A stretch of 64,000 nt of DNA. Origin: Microvirga sp052115485. Its GTDB lineage: Bacteria > Pseudomonadota > Alphaproteobacteria > Rhizobiales > Beijerinckiaceae. Under the pieces are notes generated by a model. It was not told the DNA's origin and made no database searches. It saw nothing but the letters and a program-made list of their open reading frames with translations. Positions within the stretch are counted from its first letter, which is position 1; each line of letters begins with the position of its first letter. Positions 10,307 to 19,324 of this stretch are shown here, in pieces. The DNA lies in contig NZ_JBFRGU010000003.1 of NCBI RefSeq assembly GCF_052115485.1, positions 62,001 through 126,000 of the forward strand, given 5' to 3'. The position numbers were made by a program, and so were the translations under genes.

Positions 10307-10725
10307 GAGTTCCTCCAGGGCGACGCTTTCTTGTGGATCGGACGCGAGCGGGTTTTCCCGGTCGAGCAGATCGGAACGCGATAGAGGAGGGGTTGCAACG
10401 AGTCGAGAACGGCGGGCGCCCGCTCGTGAAGCAGCGTCACCCGGTCATGGATGGAGACCAGCATGGAGAGCAGAGTCAGAAATTTCTCCTGCAGATGCAG
10501 CGCCACATTGCCCATCCCGGCGATGGGTTGGGAGACGATGAGGGCCGTGAGCATCGCCCAGCTTGGCTGGGTGAGATTGAGCCGGAACGCGATATAGAGA
10601 GCGAGCATCGCCGCGCCGAATGTCTTGATCGAGAACACCACCTCTCGCCAGCTCGGCTGTTGCATGGCGCGATACGCTCCCATCACTCGCCGGAGGGGAT
10701 TTAGCCCTCGTCCCAACGGGGTCAA
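10261..10725 (-). pseudogene. Remnant of a FUSC-family (AaeB-like) aromatic-compound exporter
   Basis: The N terminus (MQQPSWREVVFSIKTFGAAM, then YIAFRLNLTQPSWAMLTALI and VSQPIAGM) is the conserved start of FUSC-family inner-membrane exporters, with two membrane segments. After about 70 residues it jumps to a soluble segment (NVALHLQEKFLTLLSMLVSI) from much later in the family, and then the frame ends in unrelated residues. Intact members are about 650 residues, so most of the membrane domain has been lost and a frameshift follows. It is not expected to be functional. Confidence 0.7.
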
Positions 10726-10891
10726 GCCGAGTTGTGTCCGGCCCTAGCCCGTCTGTCGTAATGCTGTCCTGACAACCCAGCTTTGCATGGGCGGTCCAAG
10801 ACACGGACGATGATTTGGCTTTATATGAACGCAAAATCGGTTCAATGCCGATGTCCGAAGGCCGACGCCAAACTTCGAGAAAAGAAGACCG

Positions 10892-12118
10892 ATGGATACG
10901 AAGTCGACTGCTTTTGCCGCTGCGCCCGCTCGTGCGACCGCCGAGGGGGTGGCCGTTCCGATCCTTCTGGCCATCAGCTTTTCGCATCTCCTGAACGATC
11001 TGATCCAATCGTTGATCCCGGCGATCTATCCCGTCCTGAAGGACGCGTTCCATCTCGATTTCGGTCAGATCGGCCTGATCACCTTTACCTTCCAGCTCAC
11101 CGCGTCGCTGCTCCAGCCGGTTGTCGGCTATTATACTGACTTGAAACCGAAGCCGTATTCGCTCGTCATCGGCATGGGTTTCACACTCGTCGGCCTGTTG
11201 ACTCTCTCAAGGGCCGGTTCCTATCCCATGCTGCTTCTGGCCGCGGCGCTGGTCGGCATGGGGTCCTCGATCTTCCACCCGGAATCCTCGCGCGTCGCTC
11301 GCATGGCCTCAGGCGGACGGCATGGTCTCGCGCAGTCGGTGTTTCAGGTTGGTGGCAATACCGGCTCGGCGCTCGGTCCGCTGCTTGCCGCGTTCATCGT
11401 CGTGCCCAACGGCCAATCGAGCATCGCCTGGTTCTCCGCTGTCGCGCTTCTGGCCATGATCGTGCTGTTCAATGTGGGGCGCTGGTACCGGGGCAAAATG
11501 GTCGCGGCGAAAGCCAAGCCTCAGCAGGCTCCTGTTGCACCCCGGCATTCGCGCATGACTATCGGCGTGTCGATCACCATCCTGATGCTGCTGATCTTCT
11601 CGAAGAACTTCTATCTTGCCAGCATCAGCAGCTATTTCACGTTCTACCTGATCGCGAAGTTCCAGCTCTCGGTGCAGGATGCGCAGCTCCATCTGTTCGT
11701 CTTCCTCGCGGCTGTCGCGGCGGGAACGATCCTCGGCGGCCCCATCGGCGACCGCATCGGGCGGAAATACGTGATCTGGTTCTCGATCCTGGGTGTCCTG
11801 CCGTTCACCCTCGCATTGCCTTACGCCAACCTGATGTGGACCGGCGTGCTCAGCGTCATCATCGGCCTCGTTCTCGCCTCGGCTTTCTCGGCAATCGTCG
11901 TGTTTGCCATGGAACTTGTGCCGGGGCGTGTCGGCATGATCGCTGGCCTGTTCTTCGGCCTGTCCTTCGGCATGGGCGGTTTGGGTGCGGCGGTGCTCGG
12001 CCAGGTGGCGGATATGACCAGCATCGAGACGGTCTACCGTATCTGCGCCTTCCTGCCCGCCATCGGGCTGCTCACCTATTTCCTTCCGCATGAACGCCCC
12101 AAGGCCCCTGCGGCTTGA
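10892..12118 (+). CDS. fsr: MFS exporter of the fosmidomycin-resistance (Fsr) type
   Basis: Twelve-helix major facilitator of 408 residues. The N-terminal motif FSHLLNDLIQSLIPAIYPVL (about 32-51) and FHLDFGQIGLITFTFQLTAS (about 56-75) are characteristic of Fsr proteins, and the loop between helices 2 and 3 reads GYYTDLKPKPYS. A second MFS motif, GGPIGDRIGRKYVIW, lies between helices 8 and 9. Family members export fosmidomycin and possibly a natural phosphonate or organic solute; the true substrate here is unknown. A G+C-rich inverted repeat at 12148 ends the unit. Confidence 0.88.
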   Translation: MDTKSTAFAAAPARATAEGVAVPILLAISFSHLLNDLIQSLIPAIYPVLKDAFHLDFGQIGLITFTFQLTASLLQPVVGYYTDLKPKPYSLVIGMGFTLVGLLTLSRAGSYPMLLLAAALVGMGSSIFHPESSRVARMASGGRHGLAQSVFQVGGNTGSALGPLLAAFIVVPNGQSSIAWFSAVALLAMIVLFNVGRWYRGKMVAAKAKPQQAPVAPRHSRMTIGVSITILMLLIFSKNFYLASISSYFTFYLIAKFQLSVQDAQLHLFVFLAAVAAGTILGGPIGDRIGRKYVIWFSILGVLPFTLALPYANLMWTGVLSVIIGLVLASAFSAIVVFAMELVPGRVGMIAGLFFGLSFGMGGLGAAVLGQVADMTSIETVYRICAFLPAIGLLTYFLPHERPKAPAA

Positions 12119-12147
12119 TCATCGGTTGTCGATCAAGGGTTGATCCG

Positions 12148-12175
12148 GCGCGGCATTCTCTTTCGAATGCCGCGC
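12148..12175. terminator. Inverted repeat between convergent fsr and the holin-like gene
   Basis: GCGCGGCATTC and GAATGCCGCGC form a perfect 11-bp stem with a six-base loop. There is no strong T-run on either side, so termination activity is an inference from the position between two convergent genes. Confidence 0.5.
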
Positions 12176-12186
12176 GGCTGAATCCA

Positions 12187-12465
12187 TCACGCCTTGTCCT
12201 GGATGACCTGCGCATCGGCTTCGAGCGCATCATTCGCCATGTTTCTGACCTCAAGGGCGAGATCCATTTCGCGTCCGGGCCGTGCGCGCTTCGCGATGGC
12301 GATCAGGATGATCGCGAGAATGAAATTGGCAGCCGCTATCGCGGCAGCGGCCCACACCGAACTCCAGATCTGCTGGAGCGCAAAGAAGACCGCGAGATTG
12401 CCCATCGGATAAGCGAAAGCGCCAAGGAGAACGGCGATCCCTCTCAAGCTGGATCGGGTCACCAA
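12187..12465 (-). CDS. Small holin-like membrane protein
   Basis: About 92 residues with two hydrophobic helices (RGIAVLLGAFAYPMGNLAVF and AAAIAAANFILAIILIAIAK) and a charged C-terminal tail REMDLALEVRNMANDALEAD. The layout resembles the phage-holin-family (DUF1469-like) proteins common in alphaproteobacterial chromosomes, which are usually not phage-linked. The frame stays open upstream (LWRAETIIADIRFRQL fits the same family) but has no ATG, so translation begins at TTG 12465 or GTG 12462, or the 5' end has decayed. Convergent with fsr. Function unknown. Confidence 0.6.
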   Translation of the reverse strand: MVTRSSLRGIAVLLGAFAYPMGNLAVFFALQQIWSSVWAAAAIAAANFILAIILIAIAKRARPGREMDLALEVRNMANDALEADAQVIQDKA

Positions 12466-12543
12466 CTGCCGGAAGCGAATATCCGCGATGATCGTTTCAG
12501 CGCGCCAGAGAACGCGAAGATTTCACTTGTTCTGATCAGGCTT

Positions 12544-13164
12544 CTAGCGCCACGCGTAGTTGAAGCTCACGCTGATGCGCTCGCTCTCGGCCTCGTTGAG
12601 AGGCACTTCGTGGCGCAGCCAGCTTTCCCAAAGCAGGACGCTTCCCGGTGCGGGCTTGATGTAGGCGAATTGCTTGTTCTCCGGCTTGGCCTTCGCCTTG
12701 CGCGGCGGGGCAGCCATCATGAAACCCAGGCGCGGATCCTCCAGCTTGAGCGCGCTCGCGCCATCCGGGATCGTCACGTAGTAGGTGCCGCTGATCACCG
12801 AATGCGGATGAATGTGCGACGTATGCACCCCGCCCGGCGGAAGGATGTTGATCCAGAGGCTGTCCATTTCGAGCTTGCGGCCCTTGAGATCGAATTCCAG
12901 CTCCTTCGTGAAAGCGTCGACATGTTTGTCGATAGCCTTCAGGAGCTCGCCGAAAACCGGCACGCGCCAGGGCAGGTCATTCAGCGACGCATAGGACGTG
13001 TAGCCCGGATAACCGTTCTTCTCGCACCACCGCTGACCGGCTTCATCGTCTTCCGCGATGGAGAGACACGCGGCTTCGAGGTCCTGATTAAGGCGCTCGG
13101 CCTTCGCGCCGGCCATCTCGGCCCGGTAGATCTTGGTGACGAAGAGGGTATCGATGCTGGACAT
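12544..13164 (-). CDS. Putative 2-oxoglutarate/Fe(II)-dependent oxygenase (TIGR02466-like)
   Basis: A 206-residue protein starting MSSIDTLFVTKIYRAEMAGA. The C-terminal half contains an iron-site arrangement: HTSHIHPHSVISGTYYV (about 114-130), then LLWESWLRHEVPLNEAESER (about 178-197), where the second His and a downstream Arg would bind metal and 2-oxoglutarate. This is the pattern of the conserved hypothetical oxygenase family TIGR02466, whose substrates are unknown. The ATG at 13164 begins at the conserved segment; a TTG nine codons earlier is less likely. It may run into the holin-like gene downstream, with a repeat fragment at 12518-12540 in the gap. Confidence 0.8.
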   Translation of the reverse strand: MSSIDTLFVTKIYRAEMAGAKAERLNQDLEAACLSIAEDDEAGQRWCEKNGYPGYTSYASLNDLPWRVPVFGELLKAIDKHVDAFTKELEFDLKGRKLEMDSLWINILPPGGVHTSHIHPHSVISGTYYVTIPDGASALKLEDPRLGFMMAAPPRKAKAKPENKQFAYIKPAPGSVLLWESWLRHEVPLNEAESERISVSFNYAWR

Positions 13165-13371
13165 GGGGTGGCTCTGGCGCGTTTTCCGCAAACACGGGCA
13201 ACCAGAGTGCTCTCCGGTTGCATTGGATCGGAAGACCGCTCTAGCCCCGACGATGCTGCCCTGTCAAAGCCCGGTCAGCCCGGGCGGTGACTCAGTTTGA
13301 TCCGCGCTCTTCCCTCCCCCTTTCGGAGAGGGAAAGCCTGTGCCTCATCCTCATCAAACTGAGTCACGACC

Positions 13372-14301
13372 TCAGCCTGCGTGCTTCAGACCCTTCCCGC
13401 CTTTGGTTCCGCTGCGTGGCTTGGAGGGGGGCGGTTTGGCGGGTGCGGATTTCGCAGGCGCCCGCCCGGCGGACTTCGCGGCCGCGCGAGCGGGTTGCGC
13501 TGCGCCTTTCGGTTTCGCTTTCGTGTCGTCGTTTGCGATGCTGCGCCGCAAGGCATCCATGAGGTTGATGACGTTCGTCGGTTTCGGCGCTTCGAGTTTC
13601 GGCGCGGGCTTGTGCCCAGCCTTGGCCTTGATCAGGGCGACCAGGGCATTCTGGTAACGGTCCTCGAAACGGGTCGGATCGAAAGTCGTCATCTTCTTTT
13701 CGATGATGTGTTCGGCAAGCTCGAGCATTTCAGCGGGGATCTTGATGTCGTGGATATCCTCGAAATACTCGTTCGCGTCCCGCACCTCATAGCCGTAGCG
13801 CAAGGTCTGCGCCGCGATGCCCTTGCCGTGCGCTTCCAGCATGATGATGCGTTCGCGCCTGTAGAGAACGACACGGCCGAGCCCGACCACGTTCTTCTTC
13901 GCCATCGCGTCGCGAATGACGGCGAAGGCCTCCTCGGCCACTTTCCCATCGGGCACGAGGTAATAGGGCGTATCGAAATAGACCTCGTCAATCTGGGAGC
14001 GCGGCACGAAGCTTTCGATGTCGATGGTGTGCGTGCTTTCAAGCGTGACCTTCTCGATCTCGTCCTCTTCGAGCGTGATATATTCGCGCTTGGCAATCTC
14101 GTAACCGCGGACCTGCTCGGCGCCCTCCACGACATCGCCCGTGCCCTCATCCACCAACTGCCGGCGCAGGCGGTTGCCCGTATCGCGGTTGAGGAGATTG
14201 AACGAAACGCGATCCTTCGTGGTCGCTGCCGGCACAAGGGCGACGGCGCAGGACACCAGCGACAGTTTCAAATAGCCCTTCCAATTCGATCGCGGCGTCA
14301 T
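13372..14301 (-). CDS. ku: Non-homologous end-joining protein Ku
   Basis: Binds double-strand DNA ends as a ring-shaped homodimer and recruits ligase D. The 309-residue protein begins MTPRSNWKGYLKLSLVSCAV and follows the bacterial Ku core: NRLRRQLVDEGTGDVVEG, VRGYEIAKREYITLEEDEIE, IDEVYFDTPYYLVPDGKVAE, and MLELAEHIIEKKMTTFDP. After about residue 230 comes a long Lys/Ala/Pro-rich tail (KPKGAAQPARAAAKSAGRAP) of the kind that contacts DNA in other Ku proteins. No ligD lies in the window; alphaproteobacteria often carry several ku copies at separate loci. The start at 14301 skips a weaker ATG four codons upstream. Confidence 0.95.
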   Translation of the reverse strand: MTPRSNWKGYLKLSLVSCAVALVPAATTKDRVSFNLLNRDTGNRLRRQLVDEGTGDVVEGAEQVRGYEIAKREYITLEEDEIEKVTLESTHTIDIESFVPRSQIDEVYFDTPYYLVPDGKVAEEAFAVIRDAMAKKNVVGLGRVVLYRRERIIMLEAHGKGIAAQTLRYGYEVRDANEYFEDIHDIKIPAEMLELAEHIIEKKMTTFDPTRFEDRYQNALVALIKAKAGHKPAPKLEAPKPTNVINLMDALRRSIANDDTKAKPKGAAQPARAAAKSAGRAPAKSAPAKPPPSKPRSGTKGGKGLKHAG

Positions 14302-14422
14302 GGAAAACTCCATCGAGCAAGCTTAAAGGTTGCGGCGATTCAACGGGAGAGCAGGGCAGTCGTTCCGATCCGCTCGGCCGCGCGGTCAGGCTTTCTTTAC
14401 GTGGCAAGGAAAAGATCTCACA

Positions 14423-15715
14423 ATGTTGCGGCTTTCTGCTCCTGCGCCGCTTGTCGTGGTGAAAGACCGGACCCACCTAGGCGATATGACGCTCTCAGCC
14501 CCCACCCCTATTCTCGACCGTTCCGACAAGCTTCTGTCGCTCGCCCGAAGCCTCGATCCGGAATTGCTGTCGCGGGTCATCACAATCCGCGATTGGCTCG
14601 TGACCGTCGCGGTGCGCATAGAGGACGCGAGCGATATCCTCGAGGGGTTCATCGAGCGATTGCTCGATTTGGGTCTGCCTATCGATCGGGCCGCATCGGC
14701 GATTGAAACGTTGCACTCGGAATATGCCGGCGTCGGACGCTTCTGGACGAAGGAGGAGGGGATCGCCGTGCGATACCTTCCCCATAGTGATCGCCGCGAG
14801 GCGGCCTATGAGGCAAGTCCCTTCGCTTACGTGAACCGTACCGGCGAGTGGCTTCTTCTGGATCTGCGGGAGACGCCCGACGACCGCTTCCCGATCATCC
14901 CCGAGCTGAAAGAGGCCGGGTATCGCCACTACCTGACGATTCCGTTCAAGTTCATCAACGGGACGCACAACGCGATCTCGTTCGCGACGCGCGCGGAGGA
15001 GGGCTTCGGCGAGCAGGAGCTCAAGGCCCTGCGGCTTCTGGTTCCGACCTTCAGCCTCGTCACGGAGATGCGCGCCACCAGTAGCCGGCTCGATGACGTT
15101 CTGCGCATCTATGTGGGCGACGAGCCGCATCGGGAGATCCTCTCCGGGGCAATCCTGCGCGGACAGGTGACGAGGATCCGTTCGGCGATCCTGTTTGCGG
15201 ATATGCGCGGCTATACGCGTCTGTCGTCCACCCTGACGCCTGAAGAGGCCGTGGAGCTTCTGAACAACTATTTCGATTGTCTCGTGCCGCCCATCGAGGA
15301 GGAGGGCGGGCAGGTGTTGAAATACCTGGGAGACGGTCTCCTGGCGATTTTTCGCGACAAGGGCGACGACACGGGCGGTGCCGCCCAATCGGCTCTCTCC
15401 GCTGCGGCCAACGCTCTGAGGCGTATTCAGGCGGCCAATAGCGAAGGACGGTTTCCCGTTCCGCTCAGCGTCGGAATAGCCCTTCACCACGGGGAGGCCG
15501 CTTACGGCAATGTCGGCTCCGGCCAGCGTCTCGATTTCACGGTCATCGGCCGAGACGTCAACTTGGCCAACCGGATCGCCAAGCTGAACAAGACCCTGGA
15601 CGAGCCCCTTCTCATGTCGAAACCGTTTGCCGATCACCTCTGGGGCGATCCTCACCCAGTCGGCGCTTTCGAGGTCGATGGCTTCGAGGAACAGATCGAA
15701 GTGTTCAAGCCGTGA
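14423..15715 (+). CDS. Class III adenylate cyclase with an N-terminal sensory region
   Basis: Makes cyclic AMP from ATP. The 430-residue protein has an N-terminal region of about 230 residues that may hold a GAF-like sensor, then the cyclase homology domain: RSAILFADMRGYTRLSS (first metal Asp, about 258), VLKYLGDGLLAIF (second metal Asp and adenine-specifying Lys, about 298-308), and LDFTVIGRDVNLANRIAKL (adenine-specifying Asp, transition-state Asn and Arg). The Lys/Asp pair predicts ATP rather than GTP as substrate. ATG 14423 follows AAGGAAAAG. It is divergent from ku. No membrane segment is seen, so it is probably soluble. Confidence 0.9.
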   Translation: MLRLSAPAPLVVVKDRTHLGDMTLSAPTPILDRSDKLLSLARSLDPELLSRVITIRDWLVTVAVRIEDASDILEGFIERLLDLGLPIDRAASAIETLHSEYAGVGRFWTKEEGIAVRYLPHSDRREAAYEASPFAYVNRTGEWLLLDLRETPDDRFPIIPELKEAGYRHYLTIPFKFINGTHNAISFATRAEEGFGEQELKALRLLVPTFSLVTEMRATSSRLDDVLRIYVGDEPHREILSGAILRGQVTRIRSAILFADMRGYTRLSSTLTPEEAVELLNNYFDCLVPPIEEEGGQVLKYLGDGLLAIFRDKGDDTGGAAQSALSAAANALRRIQAANSEGRFPVPLSVGIALHHGEAAYGNVGSGQRLDFTVIGRDVNLANRIAKLNKTLDEPLLMSKPFADHLWGDPHPVGAFEVDGFEEQIEVFKP

Positions 15716-15813
15716 TTCTTTGTGAATCATTAAGGCATTGAATCAAAAACATAATCCGTCAGCGCTTGCGATCCCGGAACTTTTCCCGCTAAAAGCTTCC
15801 ACCCCTTCTTAAA

Positions 15814-15889
15814 GGGCCTGTAGCTCAATGGTTAGAGCCGGCCGCTCATAACGGTCTGGTTGCAGGTTCGAGTCCTGCCGGGCCCACCA
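15814..15889 (+). tRNA. tRNA with anticodon CAU, probably tRNA-Ile2
   Basis: A 76-base cloverleaf with an encoded CCA end. Acceptor arms GGGCCTG and CGGGCCC pair with one wobble; D arm GCTC/GAGC; anticodon stem GGCCG/CGGTC enclosing loop CTCATAA (anticodon CAT); T arm GCAGG TTCGAGT CCTGC. CAU can be Met or lysidine-modified Ile2. The short D loop and the variable-loop sequence resemble E. coli ileX, so Ile2 is favoured. A decayed copy of this tRNA lies at 20992-21068. Confidence 0.93.
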
Positions 15890-16241
15890 ATGTTTTCAGC
15901 TGCTTAGCAAGCCGGTCTGCTGTCCCAAAATTTACGGCAATCATTGAGCGCGTTTCCGAGTGATGCGATCTGCTGCCTTGCGCATTAAGTCCGGGTGATG
16001 GTGGCCGAATCTGGCCCCGGCCAGGTGGACTGCCGCCGAATAAAGGTCATGCTTGACCGGAAATCCAATTGAGGACTGTGGAAGGTATTTCGGCAGGCCG
16101 CGTGCACTCGGATCCGCCGGTGCGAAATCACACACTGCGACAATACAGCCTCGTTTCTCCCTTCGAACGCCCAGGGAAGTCGGCGTCGATCCATGGCAGT
16201 GCTCGGCTTTCTGCACTCGATAAATTTTTCAGGAGACGAGA
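15890..16241. other. Gene-free stretch between the tRNA and the first RTX gene
   Basis: Short open frames occur on both strands but none has a convincing start, ribosome binding site or recognisable product. A Shine-Dalgarno AGGAG near 16230 belongs to the RTX gene. I see no terminator or repeat. Confidence 0.5.
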
Positions 16242-16547
16242 ATGGCAGCTCCAATCGGTGGCCCAGACGACGACACACTCTTAGGTACTCTAATCGGTGA
16301 GTTCCTATTTGGTGACGCGGGTAACGACACTATTTTTGGCTCTGGCGGTAATGACACGCTCGAGGGAGGGGCTGGCGCCGACATGCTGTTTGGCGACGCT
16401 GATATTGACGCAGTGCACTACAATCGGTCGCCGGAAGCTGTCACTGTCAACCTTTCCGACAACACGAAGAATCATGGCGGCGAGGCAGAGGGGGACACTA
16501 TTCTCGACGTCGAGAATGTCTCGGCTCCGTTCATGACGATAGTCTGA
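16242..16547 (+). pseudogene. RTX calcium-binding protein, 5' part cut off by a frameshift
   Basis: Begins MAAPIGGPDDDTLLGTLIGE after AGGAGACGAGA, then carries glycine/aspartate nonapeptides such as GDAGNDTIFG, GSGGNDTLEGG and GAGADMLFGD. It parallels the N terminus of the intact paralogue at 24336-26102. The frame should read on as GSVHDDSLTGNSIANMLNG, which is present one frame over starting at 16523, so one base is missing at about 16521-16523 (GTC-TC-GGC). Repairing this gives one gene from 16242 to 18067. A sequencing error is possible. Confidence 0.75.
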
Positions 16548-16567
16548 CTGGCAATTCGATTGCTAAC

Positions 16568-18067
16568 ATGCTCAACGGAGCCATTGGCAACGACCATCTC
16601 AGCGGTCTCGGTGGCGATGACATCCTAGTTGGTGAGCTTGGCAATGACATCTTGGAAGGCGGGCTTGGTACTGACCACCTGCTTGGTGGAGATGGCTACG
16701 ATCTTTTAGAGGGAGGAGCCGGCGCAGACACGCTCGATGGTGGAGCTCATGACGATCTCGCAAGCTACTCGTCGTCTACTATCGGATTGACGGTGAGTCT
16801 GAGCTTTCCCAACAACAACACGGGTGACGCTCAGGGCGACATCTACCTCAGCATCGAAGGCCTCGTGGGGTCACGATTCAATGACCGCCTAGAGGGAGAC
16901 GCAGGCGCCAACAACCTTCAAGGTTGGTATGGGGATGACCTTCTCTCAGGCGGCGGTGGAAACGACACGCTTTTCGGAGGTGAAGGCAACGACACCCTAT
17001 CGGGCGACCAAAACGGTCAAACCGGTGACGATGTGATGCAGGGTGAAGCCGGCAACGACACACTCAGTGGCGGCGAGGGGACGGACACCGCAGTTTATCG
17101 CGGCAAGTTCTCTGAGTACAAGCTCGATGAGCGTGCCGCCAAGTTGGGTATTTATGGCGTCATTGACTTGGTCGCCGACAGGGACGGAACCGACGCCGTT
17201 TACGACAGCGTCGAGTTGTTGCGCTTTTCGGATATCACCTATCGTCTCAAGAACCATGACCCGACAGATATCAAGCTGTCCGAGACCAGGTTTAGCGAAG
17301 ACGCGTTGGCGTCGACGATCCTCGCAAGCCTCTCGGCGGTAGATGCAGATGGCGACGCGATCACATACAGCCTGGTCTCGACCGATGGGCCTTTCAAGAT
17401 CGATGGGCGCAACCTGGTTCTAACCGGGCAGCTCGATTTCGAGACCAAAGCCCAGTACTCCATTACGGTTAAAGCTTCGAACGGTTATGGCGCTGGAACA
17501 ACGCAGACCTTTGCGCTCACTGTGCTTGATGTCGTTGAAGGCAACGATCCCAATGACCCCAACAATCCCAATCTTCCCTTGACGCTTTGGGGAACGTCGC
17601 GCGCCGATGTACTTGAAGGCCGCAATGCCAATGATGTGCTTTACGGCCAAGGTGGCAACGACGTCTTGCGGGGTAACCTCGGCAACGACAAGCTTTACGG
17701 TCGGGCCGGCAAGGACGTCTTAACGGGTGGCTTGGGCAGCGACATCTTCGTGTTTGACACCAAGCTGTCCTCTTCGCCCAAGGTGAACAAAGCCAATTTG
17801 GATCGGATCACTGATTTCAGCGTCAAAGATGACACGATCCATCTGGCCAAGAGCGTGTTCAAGAAAATGGCCAAGAAGGGCGTGATCAAGAGCTCCGAGT
17901 TCTATCAGGGAACGAAGGCGCACGATGCCAGCGATCACATCATCTATAACAAGAAGACGGGCGCGCTTTACTACGATCCCGACGGCACTGGCGCCGCCGC
18001 GCAGATCCAGATCGCGATTCTCTCGAAGAACCTCAAGATGACCTACAAGGATTTCTTCGTCATCTGA
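16568..18067 (+). CDS. RTX (haemolysin-type calcium-binding) protein, main part
   Basis: 499 residues continuing the frameshifted gene above. It has RTX nonapeptide blocks (GGDDILVGELGNDILEGG and others, 1-170), a cadherin-like domain (about 240-325: DALASTILASLSAVDADGDA, LDFETKAQYSITVKASNGYG), a second nonapeptide block (GQGGNDVLRGNLGNDKLYG, about 357-380), and a C-terminal module beginning DRITDFSVKDDTIHLAKSVF and ending KNLKMTYKDFFVI. That terminal module recurs in the RTX proteins at 24336, 43086 and 46050 and is the likely type I secretion signal. A terminator follows at 18121. No catalytic domain is seen, so a structural or adhesive role is plausible. Confidence 0.85.
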   Translation: MLNGAIGNDHLSGLGGDDILVGELGNDILEGGLGTDHLLGGDGYDLLEGGAGADTLDGGAHDDLASYSSSTIGLTVSLSFPNNNTGDAQGDIYLSIEGLVGSRFNDRLEGDAGANNLQGWYGDDLLSGGGGNDTLFGGEGNDTLSGDQNGQTGDDVMQGEAGNDTLSGGEGTDTAVYRGKFSEYKLDERAAKLGIYGVIDLVADRDGTDAVYDSVELLRFSDITYRLKNHDPTDIKLSETRFSEDALASTILASLSAVDADGDAITYSLVSTDGPFKIDGRNLVLTGQLDFETKAQYSITVKASNGYGAGTTQTFALTVLDVVEGNDPNDPNNPNLPLTLWGTSRADVLEGRNANDVLYGQGGNDVLRGNLGNDKLYGRAGKDVLTGGLGSDIFVFDTKLSSSPKVNKANLDRITDFSVKDDTIHLAKSVFKKMAKKGVIKSSEFYQGTKAHDASDHIIYNKKTGALYYDPDGTGAAAQIQIAILSKNLKMTYKDFFVI

Positions 18068-18120
18068 TTTAGCATGGCGAAGCTCAGGGGAAGCGAAAGC
18101 ACCTGAGATTGGATTTGTGA

Positions 18121-18153
18121 AGCCCTGCCGGTTCCTCTGGCAGGGCTTTTTCT
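18121..18153 (+). terminator. Rho-independent terminator of the first RTX gene
   Basis: AGCCCTGCC and GGCAGGGCT form a perfect nine-base stem followed by TTTTTCTT, about 55 bp after the stop codon. Confidence 0.88.
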
Positions 18154-18310
18154 TGCGGCTCCAGCTGTAACGGGCCGATCAGGCAAAAGAACGTCCGGTG
18201 AACGTGCATTGACGCTCCGCATCCCGTTCGGTTCGCGTCATGGCGATTGTATACCTTTCCGAAAAGTAATAGAATTTCGTTCGGCAATTGCCTGCTCAAG
18301 CTGGAAAATT

Positions 18311-19324
18311 ATGGAACCATTCGACCCGGACCAGCGCAACTTGGTTCGATCATCACTGGACAACGAGAATATTCTGAGTGGCCAGTTCTGGGGGGAACTG
18401 CGGGTCTTCCTTGCTGTCGCCAAGGCAAAGTCTTTCAATCGCGCCGCTGAGGTTCTCAATACGAGCCAGCCCACGGTCAGCCGTCAGGTCCGGCGGTTGC
18501 AGGATCTCATGGGATCGCAGTTGTTCGTTCCCACCAAGCATGGCGTTCGATTGACGCCGAAAGGCCAAGCGCTCGCACAGGCCCTGACCAGGCTGGATCA
18601 TTCGCTGTTTGCCTTGACGAATGATCTCAAGGCGGAAACGAAAGAAGCTGAAGGCATTGTGCGCGTCAGCATCACGGACGGTCTCAACACGTTTTTCGTG
18701 GCCCCCGCGATCCCCACCTTTTCGGCCGAGCACCCCAGGATCCAGCTTCATCTCAAAAGCCCGGCCAACGTCGTCAGTTTGCGCGAGAACCAGACAGACA
18801 TGATGATCGGCTTCAGCCCGATCGAAGCAGCAGACATTTCCTCCCGTCGGCTCGGAAGCCTGCATTTCATTCCCGTGGTGGCGAAATCCTACATTCAACA
18901 GCAGGGCATTCCCACGCGCTCGAACCTGGCGCAGCATTTCTTTCTGCAATCGGAGTTCTACACATCCAAAACAGGATTGTGGGATCCTTGGAACAGCGCC
19001 GTTGCGAAAGGGCAGATCGCCCATTTCTGCGACAACTCAATGGCCTATGGCATGTTGGTGAAGGCAGGCCTCGGGATCGGTCTCCTTGGAAGCTACACAG
19101 TCTTGGAGCCTGATGCCGTGCCCCTGGATCTCGATGTCAAAATGTCGGTTCCGCTTTACGCTCTGGCTCTGACGGAACGGTTGAATGCCAAGCCTGTTCA
19201 ATTGGTTTTCGATTGGCTCTGCGACATGTTCGGTCCAAAAAATCCATGGTTCAGCCCGGAGTTTCGACTGAACAATCCTCCGAGCCGCTTCGACATCGGC
19301 ATCAAGCTACTCTTTAACCTGTAG
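18311..19324 (+). CDS. LysR-family transcriptional regulator
   Basis: A 337-residue regulator. The N-terminal HTH (LRVFLAVAKAKSFNRAAEVL, TSQPTVSRQVRRLQDLMGSQ, about 28-70) is followed by a LysR substrate domain (about 105-300) starting IVRVSITDGLNTFFVAPAIP. The ATG at 18311 was chosen because it puts the HTH at the usual place after a short leader. A C-terminal tail of about 25 residues extends past the common length and overlaps by 18 bp the end of the convergent small gene at 19307. Ligand and targets are unknown. Confidence 0.88.
   Translation: MEPFDPDQRNLVRSSLDNENILSGQFWGELRVFLAVAKAKSFNRAAEVLNTSQPTVSRQVRRLQDLMGSQLFVPTKHGVRLTPKGQALAQALTRLDHSLFALTNDLKAETKEAEGIVRVSITDGLNTFFVAPAIPTFSAEHPRIQLHLKSPANVVSLRENQTDMMIGFSPIEAADISSRRLGSLHFIPVVAKSYIQQQGIPTRSNLAQHFFLQSEFYTSKTGLWDPWNSAVAKGQIAHFCDNSMAYGMLVKAGLGIGLLGSYTVLEPDAVPLDLDVKMSVPLYALALTERLNAKPVQLVFDWLCDMFGPKNPWFSPEFRLNNPPSRFDIGIKLLFNL

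Noticed and set aside
12187..12465. Prophage holin as evidence of a phage
   Set aside because: No other phage gene is nearby; holin-like proteins of this type are ordinary chromosomal genes in this group.
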